Counted from the first letter of the stretch, positions 1 through 8,427 are shown. The stretch: DNA of 27,528 bases from Haliea sp040222615 (GCF_040222615.1 NZ_JAVKCQ010000125.1:1-27528); one strand, 5' to 3'. The notes: generated from the letters alone by a model not told the origin. Made by a program: numbers and translations.

Positions 1-908
1 TCGTTGACGACCGCGGAGAAACCGGCGTCATAAATGGACGAATGGGAGTTGCCAATGATGTCGGTGGAGACCAGGGGCCGGTCACAGTATTCCAGGATCC
101 CCCGCAGCTGCGGCGACGCCGCTGCGTCCCGCACCGCCTCATGCACTGCCGCCACCGTCACCGGCCGCGCCAGCTTCACGAACAGGTCCACCACCGAGCC
201 GTCGGGAACCGGCACCCGCGACGCAATGCCGTGCAGCCGTCCCTTCAGTTGCGGCAGCACCTCGCCCACCGCCTTGGCGGCGCCGGTGGAGGTCGGAATG
301 GTGTTTTCCGCCGCCGCGCGGCTGCGGCGCCAGTCCGAGTGCGGCACATCGGCCAGGCGCTGGTCATTGGTATAGGCGTGCACGGTATTGATGACGCCCT
401 CCTCTATGCCAAAGGCCCTGTCCAGCACGCTGGCCATGGGCGCCAGGCAGTTGGTGGTGCAGCTGGCGTTGGAAATGATCCTGTGGTCCGGCTGCAAACC
501 CGCATCGTTGACGCCGAGTACGATGGTGTAGTCGATGCTGTCGGCGGCGGGCACCGTGAGGACCACCCGCTTGGCCCCGGCCTGGAGATGCTGCTCCAGC
601 TGGGCCCGTTTGCGAAATGCGCCGGTAGCCTCGACCACGACGTCAATTTCCATCTCCGACCAGGGCAGCGCAGAGGGGTCGCGCTCACTGATCAGCTTGC
701 AGCGCCCCTTCGGGGTCACGAACTCGTCCCCTTCCAGCGCCAGTGCCTTGCCGAAAGGCCCCATCACGGTGTCGTAATTGAGCAGGTAGCGCAGCGCCTC
801 GAAGTCGAAGAGGTCATTGATGACCACCACGTCGATTCCGGGGGTTTCCTCCAGAATCCGGAACACCGAGCGGCCGATGCGGCCAAAGCCGTTGATCGCA
901 ATTCTCAT
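1..908 (-). CDS. gap: Type I glyceraldehyde-3-phosphate dehydrogenase (3'-truncated by window edge)
   Basis: Cytosolic enzyme that interconverts glyceraldehyde-3-phosphate and 1,3-bisphosphoglycerate using NAD and phosphate. Reading from the ATG at 908 there are 302 codons with no stop before the edge, so about 30 C-terminal residues are missing compared with the usual 330-335. Visible motifs are the Rossmann loop NGFGRIGR (residues 6-13), an NAD-specifying Asp in VVINDLFD (Asp32), the catalytic motif SNASCTTNC with Cys150, His177 in TVHAYTNDQ, the inorganic phosphate loop TSTGAAK (206-212) and Arg231 in SRVPVP. All the expected catalytic and phosphate-binding residues are present, so this is the active copy. 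Its start overlaps the stop of the upstream GAPDH-like gene by ATGA (905-908), which suggests translational coupling. With eda upstream it probably serves the lower Entner-Doudoroff pathway or gluconeogenesis. Erythrose-4-phosphate dehydrogenase is a less likely alternative. Confidence 0.93.
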   Translation of the reverse strand, partial: MRIAINGFGRIGRSVFRILEETPGIDVVVINDLFDFEALRYLLNYDTVMGPFGKALALEGDEFVTPKGRCKLISERDPSALPWSEMEIDVVVEATGAFRKRAQLEQHLQAGAKRVVLTVPAADSIDYTIVLGVNDAGLQPDHRIISNASCTTNCLAPMASVLDRAFGIEEGVINTVHAYTNDQRLADVPHSDWRRSRAAAENTIPTSTGAAKAVGEVLPQLKGRLHGIASRVPVPDGSVVDLFVKLARPVTVAAVHEAVRDAAASPQLRGILEYCDRPLVSTDIIGNSHSSIYDAGFSAVVN

Positions 909-1930
909 TGTGCAACCTCCCCTTGCCGATCAAGAGCGCCATAGATGCGGGCCACGTCGAGCAGGCGGCCGGCGTGCCCCAGAGTCTCATACCAGCCCAG
1001 TGCCTTGACGGTATGTGCGCCCGCCTTGATGGTGCCCTTGCAGTCGAACAGCAGTGAATGGGGGTTGCCAATGACATCCGAGGAGACAATCGGGTCCTCA
1101 ACCACCGCAACAATACCCGGGTAGGACGGCGCATGCCGGCGCATGGCCTCGTTGATATCCCCGGCGGTGACCGCGCTGTCCGCCAATACAAGGTTGACGT
1201 CCAGCAGGCAGCCCTCGTGGATAGGCACATTGAGCGCGGCGGTAATGATCTTGCCGGCAAAGGCCGGGAGCACATGGCCGAGCCAGTCCGCGGCCTCGTG
1301 ACTGTTGGGGATGATATTTTCGGCAGCGGAGCGGCTGCGGCGGAAATCGCTGCCCGCGTAATCCTGCAGCACCTGGTCGGAGGTATAGGAGTGGATGGTC
1401 GTCATGCTGCCACACTCGATCTCGAAATCACGGGACAGGGCATGCAGGAGCAGGCACAGGGCCGTGGTCGTGGCGGACCCCGCGGAGACCATGCGATCAT
1501 CGCGCTGGGCGGCCTGACCGTTGATTCCCGGCATGATAATCCGGTCGATATGATCCGCCGGCAGCGTGCGCAGCAGTACCCTCGGGGCGCCGTTGGCAAG
1601 GTGCTCCTCCATGAACTGCCGCTGGCGGAACTTGCCGGTGGCGTCGATGACAATATCCACCGCGAAGATGTCCCAGGGCATTTCGGCCGGGGTATCGGTG
1701 CGCATCAACCGCGCGCGGAACCGGGGGTTGACCAGGAAGTTGCCATCCAGTCTGTGCCGTTCCGGCTCTCTGACTTCAGAACACAGCAAATAGTGCAGGA
1801 TATCGGGCTGGCCGATGTCGGCAATCGCCACGACCTCGATATCGTCGCTGCGGGACGCCAGCTCGTAGAGCTGCCGTCCGATCTGGCCGAAGCCCATGAT
1901 CCCTACCCGCAAGGGTTGTTGCAATGCCAT
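905..1930 (-). CDS. GAPDH-like pseudoenzyme lacking the catalytic cysteine
   Basis: A 341-residue full-length homologue of type I GAPDH. The NAD-binding half is preserved: GFGQIGR at 13-19, Asp38 in VVAIADIG, and DATGKFR at 96-102. The active-site motif SNASCTTNC has become SAGSATTTA (149-157), so the catalytic Cys is Ala153 (GCC codon, 1472-1474). The general-base His is kept (His180 in TIHSYTSDQ). The phosphate loop TSTG has become NSHE (209-212), and the phosphate-binding Arg is Asn234 in ALNVPI. The reading frame is intact and has the same GC-rich codon use as its neighbours, so it is not a decaying pseudogene. A strong ribosome-binding site AAGGAG lies inside the end of eda, 3 bases separate the two genes, and its stop overlaps the start of gap. 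I infer a non-catalytic role, such as an NAD-responsive partner or regulator of the neighbouring GAPDH. Another dehydrogenase activity cannot be excluded. Confidence 0.85.
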   Translation of the reverse strand: MALQQPLRVGIMGFGQIGRQLYELASRSDDIEVVAIADIGQPDILHYLLCSEVREPERHRLDGNFLVNPRFRARLMRTDTPAEMPWDIFAVDIVIDATGKFRQRQFMEEHLANGAPRVLLRTLPADHIDRIIMPGINGQAAQRDDRMVSAGSATTTALCLLLHALSRDFEIECGSMTTIHSYTSDQVLQDYAGSDFRRSRSAAENIIPNSHEAADWLGHVLPAFAGKIITAALNVPIHEGCLLDVNLVLADSAVTAGDINEAMRRHAPSYPGIVAVVEDPIVSSDVIGNPHSLLFDCKGTIKAGAHTVKALGWYETLGHAGRLLDVARIYGALDRQGEVAQ

Positions 1931-1933
1931 CGT

Positions 1934-2587
1934 TCAGCTCCTTGATTCAGTGTCGCCGCGCCCGGGCGACGGCGCGGGTCGCATCGCGTCCGCCGCCAGT
2001 TCAGTTATGGTGTCCCAATCGCCCGCGCCGACCAGGTCAGCTGGCACCATCCACGACCCGCCACAGCAGATCACATTCGACAGCGCCAGGAAAGCGCGAA
2101 AATTTCCGGCGCCGAGGCCGCCGGTGGGGCAAAAGCTCGCCTGGGGAAACGGGCCCGCCAGCGCCCCCAGCAGCTCCCTGCCACCCAGCACAGAGGCGGG
2201 GAACAGCTTGAAGCAATCCAGGCCCTGGTCCAGCCCCGCCATGACCTCCGACGCCGTGGCCACGCCCGGCAGCAGCGGCATGGCAGCGCTGTGAGCGGCC
2301 CGGTAGAGGGCCGCGGTAGCGCCGGGGCTCACTGCGAACAGGGCTCCCGCGGCCTGTACCTGATCCAGCTGGGCCGGGGTCAGTACAGTGCCCGCAGCCA
2401 CCCGCAGTTCCGGCACCTCCGCCGCAACGGCGCGCATGACCTCCAGTGCGGACGGCGAACGGAGGGTCAGCTCTACGGCTTTCATGCCCGCTGCAGCCAG
2501 GACCCGGCACAGCTGCACGGTGGCGGCGACCTCCCCCGGCGTAATCACGGGCAGGACCCGGCTCTCCTGCAAGCACTGACGCAACAT
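1934..2587 (-). CDS. eda: 2-keto-3-deoxy-6-phosphogluconate (KDPG) aldolase
   Basis: Class I aldolase that splits KDPG into pyruvate and glyceraldehyde-3-phosphate, the second step of the Entner-Doudoroff pathway. From the chosen ATG it has 217 residues, typical for the family. Motifs in order are RVLPVITP near the N-terminus, AVELTLRS with the catalytic Glu, VAAGTVLTP, the Schiff-base Lys in DCFKLFPA, and the phosphate-binding CPTGGL. An in-frame ATG exists at 2707, but the 40 extra residues resemble nothing in the family. The ATG at 2587 has a purine-rich GGGGGAAA sequence a few bases upstream, so I use it. It is the first gene of the eda/GAPDH-like/gap operon and supplies the substrate of the gap product. 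Confidence 0.93.
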   Translation of the reverse strand: MLRQCLQESRVLPVITPGEVAATVQLCRVLAAAGMKAVELTLRSPSALEVMRAVAAEVPELRVAAGTVLTPAQLDQVQAAGALFAVSPGATAALYRAAHSAAMPLLPGVATASEVMAGLDQGLDCFKLFPASVLGGRELLGALAGPFPQASFCPTGGLGAGNFRAFLALSNVICCGGSWMVPADLVGAGDWDTITELAADAMRPAPSPGRGDTESRS

Positions 2588-2632
2588 CAGGAATTTCCCC
2601 CGCAATGACCGGCTTCGCCACAGCTGGCAGCC

Positions 2633-2663
2633 TGTCCATGTCCTGTCCAGAAATAGTCGGACA
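2633..2663. promoter_or_regulatory. Cluster of TGTCC half-sites between eda and folE (possible operator)
   Basis: Three TGTCC copies (2633-2637, 2639-2643, 2644-2648) are followed after 10 bases by an inverted GGACA (2659-2663), so the last two form a spaced dyad. It sits 46-76 bases upstream of the eda start in the divergent eda/folE gap, where an operator would be expected. It does not match the HexR consensus (TTGT/ACAA with 9 bases between) that controls eda and gap in pseudomonads. The regulator is unknown and none is encoded nearby. Chance clustering is possible. Confidence 0.3.
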
Positions 2664-2743
2664 AGTTGCCCGCCTGTGACGCGGCAGGTGAATCCGTCAC
2701 CGCACACGGGCCGTAACTATCCCAAACGCACTGGAGATCCAAC

Positions 2744-3421
2744 ATGGAAGCTGCCCTGGCTGATAAAATCACTTTCCCCACCAACGTTTCCCCCGAGGCT
2801 GCGCTTGTGCGCAAGGCCCTGGTGGAGCGCGGGCTGGAGACACCAATGATCCACAACGGTCTCTCGCGCGACGAGAAATTCCGCCGCATCGCACAGTCGT
2901 TTACCGACATTACCCGCGCCCTCGGCCTGGACCTGAACGACGACAGCCTCTGCGAGACCCCGCAGCGCATCGCCAAAATGTATGTCGACGAAATCTTCTC
3001 GGGGCTCGATTATAGCCAATTCCCGAAAATTTCGGTGATCGCGAACAAGATGCAGGTGGAAGAGATGGTACAGGTTGATGACATCGATGTCGTCAGTACC
3101 TGCGAACACCACTTTGTCACGATCGACGGCAGGGCCCGCGTAGCCTACATCCCGCGGGACAAAGTCATCGGATTGTCCAAGATCAACCGCATTGTCCGCT
3201 TCTTTGCCCAGCGGCCCCAGGTACAGGAGCGCCTGACGCAGCAGATCCTGGTCGCCCTGCAGACATTGCTCGACACCGAGGACGTCGCAGTCACCATCGA
3301 CGCGGTTCACTACTGCGTGAAGTCCCGCGGAGTCATGGACAGCAACTCCCGCACCCGCACCACCTCGCTGGGTGGCGCATTCAAGACCGATCCGAGCACC
3401 CGAGCCGAGTTCCTTAACTAA
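2744..3421 (+). CDS. folE: GTP cyclohydrolase I
   Basis: Converts GTP to 7,8-dihydroneopterin triphosphate, the first step of tetrahydrofolate synthesis. It is cytosolic and acts as a homodecamer in the family. At 225 residues it is close to E. coli FolE (about 222). The signature VDDIDVVSTCEHHF (111-124) holds Zn ligands Cys120 and His123 and catalytic His122. The third Zn ligand is Cys191 in VHYCVKSRG, with His189 beside it. GLSKINRIVRFFAQRPQVQE (143-162) is the other family signature. The ATG is preceded by GGAG (bases TGGAGATCCAAC before the start). It is a single-gene unit: divergent from eda and closed by a strong terminator at 3448-3473. Nothing in it is unusual. Confidence 0.97.
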   Translation: MEAALADKITFPTNVSPEAALVRKALVERGLETPMIHNGLSRDEKFRRIAQSFTDITRALGLDLNDDSLCETPQRIAKMYVDEIFSGLDYSQFPKISVIANKMQVEEMVQVDDIDVVSTCEHHFVTIDGRARVAYIPRDKVIGLSKINRIVRFFAQRPQVQERLTQQILVALQTLLDTEDVAVTIDAVHYCVKSRGVMDSNSRTRTTSLGGAFKTDPSTRAEFLN

Positions 3422-3447
3422 CCCCCCCCTGGGAACTCGGCTTCTTT

Positions 3448-3473
3448 AGCCCGGCATTGCCGGGCTTTTTTTT
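3448..3473 (+). terminator. Rho-independent terminator of folE
   Basis: A perfect 8-bp stem (AGCCCGGC and GCCGGGCT) closes a 3-base ATT loop and is followed at once by seven T residues. It lies 27 bases past the folE stop. This is the clearest intrinsic terminator in the window. Confidence 0.95.
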
Positions 3474-3567
3474 ACAGTATTTGCGGTTTGTCGCGCCCGC
3501 CAAAACGTGTACCCTTCCGGGCTAACCCACGACTCGCCGCTGCGCGCGCCCAACCTTCGGTCATTGC

Positions 3568-4887
3568 ATGAGAACGCTGATCACCCTGACCTCGCTGCTG
3601 ATTTCCACCTCTCTCCTGCTGGTGGGACAGGGCATGCAGCTCACCCTGCTGCCCCTGCGGGCCACCAGCAACGGCTTGTCGGATTTTCTCATTGGGGTCA
3701 GCGCCTCCGCCTACTTCCTCGGCTTCGTGGCCGGCTGTCTGCTGATCCCCCGCATCATCGCCAAGGTCGGCCACATCCGCAGTTTTGCGGTGCTGGCGGC
3801 CATGATGATCAGTGCCATCCTCAGCCTGGAAATGCTGGACGGCTGGCTGCCGTGGCTCGTTCTGCGTTTCCTTACCGGGGCTGTCATCTGCGGCCTGTAT
3901 ACCGTTATCGAGAGCTGGCTGAATGACCAGACCAGCTCAGAGTCCCGCGGCCAGGTGCTGGCCATCTACACCTTCATCATTCTCGCCTCGATGGCGCTGG
4001 GCCAGGTGTTGATCAATGTCGGCCCGGCGGACAGTTCCACCCCGTTCATCCTGGCCGCGGTCTTCATGGCCCTGGCCATTGTCCCGGTAGGCCTGACCAG
4101 CCGCCTCGCTCCGGCGCCGATTGAGTCAACGCGGATACGCTTCAACCTGCTGTATCGCCGCTCCCGGGCAGCCTTCGCGGGCACCCTGCTGTCGGGCCTG
4201 GTGGTAGGCAGTTTCTGGGCGTTGGGAGCCGTGTTTGCCCGCCGCTACGGCAGCAGCATGGCCGACGTGACCTGGTTCATCACCGCGGGAATCGCCGGCG
4301 GCGCCCTGTTCCAGTACCCGATCGGCTGGCTCTCCGACCGCGTCGACCGGCGCTATGTGATGGTGTTCCTGAGTGTCGCTGCGGTTCTGACTTCCGCCGC
4401 AGTTGCACTCACCGTCACCCACAGTCTCCACCTCCTCGCGGTGTTCCTGTTCGGCGCAGCGACCATGCCCCTGTACGCGATATCGCTGGCCACCGCCGCG
4501 GACAACTCCTCGGCCGAAGAGTTCGTGGAAATCGGAACCTCGGTGCTGCTGCTCAACGCCCTGGGAGCGGCCAGCGCACCGATACTGCTTGGCCAGCTCA
4601 TGAGCCAGTTCGACGCCACCGCCCTGTTCTGGTCCTTTGCCGCCCTGAGTTCGCTCTTTTCCATTTACCTGTTGGTGCAAACCCGGGACAAGGACCAGAT
4701 TGTCGCCGCGGAAGACCACGTGCCGTTCTCAGCAGCGGCACCGGAGGCCGCGCCGACCGGTTTCAGCCTCGATCCAAGGGGCCCGGGGGACGCGGTGGGA
4801 GACCTGCAACCCGCAGACTCGGTGGGCGTGGACGAGTGTCACCCTGACCCCGGTGAGCCCGCCCCGCCTCGCCCTTTACAGCAATGA
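3568..4887 (+). CDS. MFS transporter, 12 transmembrane segments
   Basis: Inner-membrane secondary transporter of the major facilitator superfamily. Across residues 1-375 I see about 12 hydrophobic segments, starting with LLISTSLLLVGQGM. The MFS loop 2-3 signature is weak, but the loop 8-9 copy GWLSDRVDRRYVM (about 251-263) is clear. The segment YTVIESWLNDQTS after TM4 resembles the YcaD-like family, and I infer this subfamily only from that pattern. The substrate is unknown. The final 60 or so residues form a Pro- and Ala-rich hydrophilic tail that is unusual for the family and may be cytoplasmic. The start at 3568 gives a normal N-terminal first helix, though no strong ribosome-binding site precedes it. 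The gene converges on the acyl-CoA synthetase gene, with 13 bases between stops. Confidence 0.85.
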   Translation: MRTLITLTSLLISTSLLLVGQGMQLTLLPLRATSNGLSDFLIGVSASAYFLGFVAGCLLIPRIIAKVGHIRSFAVLAAMMISAILSLEMLDGWLPWLVLRFLTGAVICGLYTVIESWLNDQTSSESRGQVLAIYTFIILASMALGQVLINVGPADSSTPFILAAVFMALAIVPVGLTSRLAPAPIESTRIRFNLLYRRSRAAFAGTLLSGLVVGSFWALGAVFARRYGSSMADVTWFITAGIAGGALFQYPIGWLSDRVDRRYVMVFLSVAAVLTSAAVALTVTHSLHLLAVFLFGAATMPLYAISLATAADNSSAEEFVEIGTSVLLLNALGAASAPILLGQLMSQFDATALFWSFAALSSLFSIYLLVQTRDKDQIVAAEDHVPFSAAAPEAAPTGFSLDPRGPGDAVGDLQPADSVGVDECHPDPGEPAPPRPLQQ

Positions 4888-4900
4888 CCTGACCGCGGCG

Positions 4901-6574
4901 TCAGTCCGCCCAGTGCAGCAGCAGCGCCTTCTCCTCGGCGGACTGTCGCGCCAGCGCTTCGGCCAGCTCGCCATAACGCGCTTCAACCTTGTCCCGGCGG
5001 ATTTTCAGGGTCGGCGTGAGAACCTCGTTGTCGATGGTCCACTCTTCGCTGGCCAGGATCACCGCGCCGATGCGGGCGTGCTTCTCCAGCGCGTCGTTGA
5101 TGCTCTCCACCGCCTGCTGAATCGCTTCGGCGATTTCCTGCCGGGCGTGTTCCCGCGAGGCCTCGGCGCGTTCCCGGGCCGCCTCGTTGAGCACCGCGAC
5201 CATCACCGTCTTGGAGTAACCGCGCCCCAGCAGGCAGTGCTGTTCGGTGTGGGGATTGCGCGCGAAATCGCTCTCGATCGGCGGCGGCGCAACGAACTTG
5301 CCCTGGATAGTCTTGAAGTAGTCCTTGACCCGGCCGGTCAGGTAAATGAACCCGTCCTCGTCAACCCGCGCCTTGTCGCCGGTGTGCAGCCAGCCGTCGC
5401 GAATCAGTTCTGCGGTCTTGTCCGGCTCCCTGTAATAGCCCGGGGTACAGCCCTCGGCCCGCACCAGCAGTTCCCCCTCATCGGAAATCCGGTATTCCAC
5501 CTCGCCAATCGGCTTGCCGATAGAACCTACTCGCCGGCTGTCGTGCCCGCTGACGATCACGCCCATGGCCTCGGTCTGGCCGAAGCCTTCCATCAGGCTC
5601 AGGCCGAGGCGGTCCCACCAGTGAATCAGGGCGGGAGGCGTCGGCGCGGCTGCAACCAGGCAATATTCGACCTGGTCCAGGCCGAGGTTTTCCAGAATCA
5701 TCGCTCCAACCGCTTGTGGATTCTGCTCCAGGGCAGCGTCCAGCGCCTCCTGGCCACCGATCCTGGCCGTCACCGCCTGCCTGAGCTGCTCCCACACCCG
5801 CGGCGGACCGAAAAACATATGTGGCCGTGTACGCTGCAGGTCGGCCGCGAGCGTTTCCAGGCCCTGGTTGAAGCTCACCTCACCGCAGCAGATCAGGGAT
5901 GAGAACTCCACGATCTGGCGCTCGGCGATGTGTGACAGCGGCAAATAGGAAAAGTAGCGCGCGTCATCGCGGATACCAAAGGTACCGCGGAAGCGGTTGA
6001 TCGGGATCAGGTTGCTGGCGTGGGTCTGGATGACGCCCTTGGGCAGCCCGGTGGTTCCCGAGGTAAACACCAGCGACATCACATCGTCGGGCTGGCACTC
6101 GTAGCCGGGCGCCTTGCCCTGCCACTCCGCCAGCAGGGTCTCCCACCGCAGGTGAGGCTCCTCCAGCTCGACGCCGGGCAGGGTGATCAGCGTAATGCCT
6201 TCCGGCAGCACCCGGCGCACGGCCTCCCAGTTGCTGGTCTCGCCCACAATCAGTACCCGGGCTTCAGTGAAATCGAGGATGTATTGTGCGGTGGACTCAG
6301 GCAGCGTGGTAAACATGCTGACCGTGATATTCCCCGACCTGATGATGGCGAGGTCGGCCAGGAACCAGTGGGCACAATTGCGGGACAGCAGCGCCATCCG
6401 CTCCCCGTGCCCGAAGCTGTGCTCCAGCATCGCCGCCATCGCGTTAACGGTGGCGGCGGCCTCGCGCCAGGTGACATCGCGGGATCCCTCGGGCAACAGG
6501 TCTTTGAGCCAGACCTTGTCCGGACACTGTCCGGCCCAGTGCTCAAGATAGGCAGGCAAGGTAGCAAACTTCAT
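4901..6574 (-). CDS. Long-chain acyl-CoA synthetase-like AMP-binding enzyme
   Basis: Member of the ANL adenylating superfamily. It would activate a carboxylic acid with ATP and load it onto CoA. In order: the AMP/ATP loop SLVFTSGTTGLPKGV (167-181), the substrate gate SYLPLSHIAER (209-219), adenine-binding EGFGQTE (329-335), the ribose-binding Asp400 in WLHTGDKARVDEDGF, the hinge LTGRVKDYFKT, and the C-terminal catalytic Lys524 in TPTLKIRR. All key residues are present. Its 557 residues are slightly short of the roughly 600 of eukaryote-type long-chain synthetases it resembles (CLLGRGYSKTVMV). The acid is not readable from sequence; a long-chain fatty acid is the default guess. A GAGAGGAC ribosome-binding site precedes the ATG at 6574. 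It follows phoD in the same direction after 113 bases with no clear terminator, so co-transcription is possible. Confidence 0.88.
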   Translation of the reverse strand: MKFATLPAYLEHWAGQCPDKVWLKDLLPEGSRDVTWREAAATVNAMAAMLEHSFGHGERMALLSRNCAHWFLADLAIIRSGNITVSMFTTLPESTAQYILDFTEARVLIVGETSNWEAVRRVLPEGITLITLPGVELEEPHLRWETLLAEWQGKAPGYECQPDDVMSLVFTSGTTGLPKGVIQTHASNLIPINRFRGTFGIRDDARYFSYLPLSHIAERQIVEFSSLICCGEVSFNQGLETLAADLQRTRPHMFFGPPRVWEQLRQAVTARIGGQEALDAALEQNPQAVGAMILENLGLDQVEYCLVAAAPTPPALIHWWDRLGLSLMEGFGQTEAMGVIVSGHDSRRVGSIGKPIGEVEYRISDEGELLVRAEGCTPGYYREPDKTAELIRDGWLHTGDKARVDEDGFIYLTGRVKDYFKTIQGKFVAPPPIESDFARNPHTEQHCLLGRGYSKTVMVAVLNEAARERAEASREHARQEIAEAIQQAVESINDALEKHARIGAVILASEEWTIDNEVLTPTLKIRRDKVEARYGELAEALARQSAEEKALLLHWAD

Positions 6575-6687
6575 GTGTATGTCCTCTCTTATTGTGGACT
6601 GGAATCGGCGCGTCCGAGCGGGCTCCGCTGGCGCTCACCCGGAAACAAGTACCCCCTTTAAACGCGGCCCGGGGCCGGGCGGACCAG

Positions 6688-8427
6688 TCAGGACAGCAGG
6701 AGATCCGCTCGCTGTACCACCCGGCGCTGGAACGCCGCGTTGTTTTCCGTGTAGTCGGCACTGTCGATTGTCGACACATAGCGCCACTCTGCGGTGACCG
6801 CGTCATCCGCGAAGGCGACGGTGAGATAGCCGCGGTCCAGGAAATTGGCGTACACCAGGTCATCCACCAGTATCGACATGAGCGGCGCAAACAGGGCCGC
6901 GGCATCGGCGCCCAGCACCTCTTCCAGACCGGGTGAAGACACGCTGGGGGCGGCAAACTCCACGCCAACCGGGTTGCCGCCGCTGCTGCGCAGCTGCGAG
7001 GCCCAGGCATTGTGCGTGTCTCCCGCAAGGACTACCAGGCGACTGCCGAGCTGGTCGGCAAAATCCAGCACCCGGTTGCGCTCGAAGTCATAGCCATCCC
7101 AGGCATCAAGGTTATAGGGAATCGCGGAATCCAGCAGAGCCTGCTCATCCGCCGTGCGGTCCTGGGGCGCCTTGTTCCTGGCAGCGACTGCGGCAAGCAC
7201 CGCCGCGGTACCGCCCTGCAGGGGATCACCGTCCGCAATACTGGGCTCCAATGCCTCCAGGATCGGTGACGGCAGTGCGTAGCGTCCCATCAACACCTGC
7301 TGTCCCAGAACCTGCCAGCGTGCGGTCGAACCGGTCAACTGCTGTTCCAGCCAGGCCAGCTGCTCGGCTCCCAGCAGGGTGCGATTGCTGTCGCCAATGG
7401 CCGCGCGGGTGGCGTCGACATCGATCATGCCGCCGGTGGCAAAATCCGGGTAGACAAACTGCTGGTCGCGACCCACATGCCGGGTATCCAGCATGATCAG
7501 GTCGAGCAGGTCACCGTAGGGCAGCCGCCGGTAGATGATCTCGGCGGCACTGGCCGGCGGTCGCACCGGCAGCCATTCGTACCAGGCCTGGATGGCAGCG
7601 GCCCTCCGCTCCGAAAATTCACCTTCGCTTTCCGGATCGTGATTCTCCGCACCCTCGCGCCAGCTATCATTGGCAATTTCGTGATCGTCCCAGACCACGA
7701 TAAACGGGTGCGCCGCGTGTGCAGCCTGCAGGTCAGGGTCGCTCCGGTACTGGGCGTAACGGGTGCGATAATCGGCTAGCGTAATAATTTCCCGCGGTGG
7801 TTCGACAACCCGCCCGAGGGCTTCGGCGTTGGCACTGGCATAGCCGCCGGGCGCATACTCGTAAATATAGTCCCCCAGATGCAGCACGGCATCCACCGGC
7901 TGCTGCGCCACTTCCTGATAGACATTGAAATAGCCGGCGGGGTAGTTGGCACAGGACACCACGGCAAACACGGCGGAGGCGGTTGCCCCGGAGGGTGCGG
8001 TGCGAGTGCGGGCGACGGGGGACTCACGATCGCGCACCCGAAACCGGTAGAAGTAGGAGGTGCCGGTATCGAGCCCGGCGACATCGACCTTCACCGTAAA
8101 ATCCACGGCCTCATCGGTGATGCCTGAGCCACTGGCCACGATATCGCTGAAGCCCTCGTCAGCGGCGACTTCCCATTCCACTTCGACAAAGCCGGGCTCG
8201 TCGGGCGTCACGCGGGTCCAGAGTATCACCCGGTCGGTCAGCGGGTCGCCGGAGGCGACCCCGTGATTGAAGGTGGCGGCAACGCCTGCCGGTTGGGGCT
8301 CGCCCGGCGGTTGCCGGTCGCGACCATCGGTACAACCGATCAGATTACCGCCCAGCAAGGGCAGGAGAGAGGCCGCCGCGACACCCTTTACCAGGCTGCG
8401 GCGGCGAAAATCAGGCTTGTCGCTCAT
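6688..8427 (-). CDS. phoD: PhoD-family alkaline phosphatase, Tat-exported probable lipoprotein
   Basis: Metal-dependent phosphodiesterase/phosphomonoesterase that releases phosphate from organic phosphate outside the cytoplasm. The N-terminus has a twin-arginine motif RRRSLVKG (8-15), a hydrophobic stretch, and a lipobox LIGC with Cys32, so it is predicted to be exported folded and then lipidated. A PhoD N-terminal beta domain covers about 54-145 (FNHGVASGDPLTDRVILWTR). The metallophosphatase domain follows, with HLGDYIYEY (183-191), VVWDDHE (244-250) and LAGDTHNAW near 480. At 579 residues the size is normal. A GGAG ribosome-binding site sits 8 bases before the ATG. I see no Pho box upstream. 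The combined Tat signal and lipobox is less common than plain Tat secretion for this family. Confidence 0.93.
   Translation of the reverse strand: MSDKPDFRRRSLVKGVAAASLLPLLGGNLIGCTDGRDRQPPGEPQPAGVAATFNHGVASGDPLTDRVILWTRVTPDEPGFVEVEWEVAADEGFSDIVASGSGITDEAVDFTVKVDVAGLDTGTSYFYRFRVRDRESPVARTRTAPSGATASAVFAVVSCANYPAGYFNVYQEVAQQPVDAVLHLGDYIYEYAPGGYASANAEALGRVVEPPREIITLADYRTRYAQYRSDPDLQAAHAAHPFIVVWDDHEIANDSWREGAENHDPESEGEFSERRAAAIQAWYEWLPVRPPASAAEIIYRRLPYGDLLDLIMLDTRHVGRDQQFVYPDFATGGMIDVDATRAAIGDSNRTLLGAEQLAWLEQQLTGSTARWQVLGQQVLMGRYALPSPILEALEPSIADGDPLQGGTAAVLAAVAARNKAPQDRTADEQALLDSAIPYNLDAWDGYDFERNRVLDFADQLGSRLVVLAGDTHNAWASQLRSSGGNPVGVEFAAPSVSSPGLEEVLGADAAALFAPLMSILVDDLVYANFLDRGYLTVAFADDAVTAEWRYVSTIDSADYTENNAAFQRRVVQRADLLLS

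Noticed and set aside
42..1945. Long plus-strand open frames of 300 and 295 codons opposite the gap genes
   Set aside because: They lie antisense to clear GAPDH reading frames, have no recognisable domains and arise from GC-rich codon bias.
2588..2707. Upstream extension of eda by 40 codons
   Set aside because: The extra residues do not resemble KDPG aldolases and the shorter start has the better ribosome-binding site and family length.
4889..4904. CTGAC/GTCAG dyad between the convergent MFS and acyl-CoA synthetase genes
   Set aside because: Five pairs without a T-tract; too weak to call a terminator.
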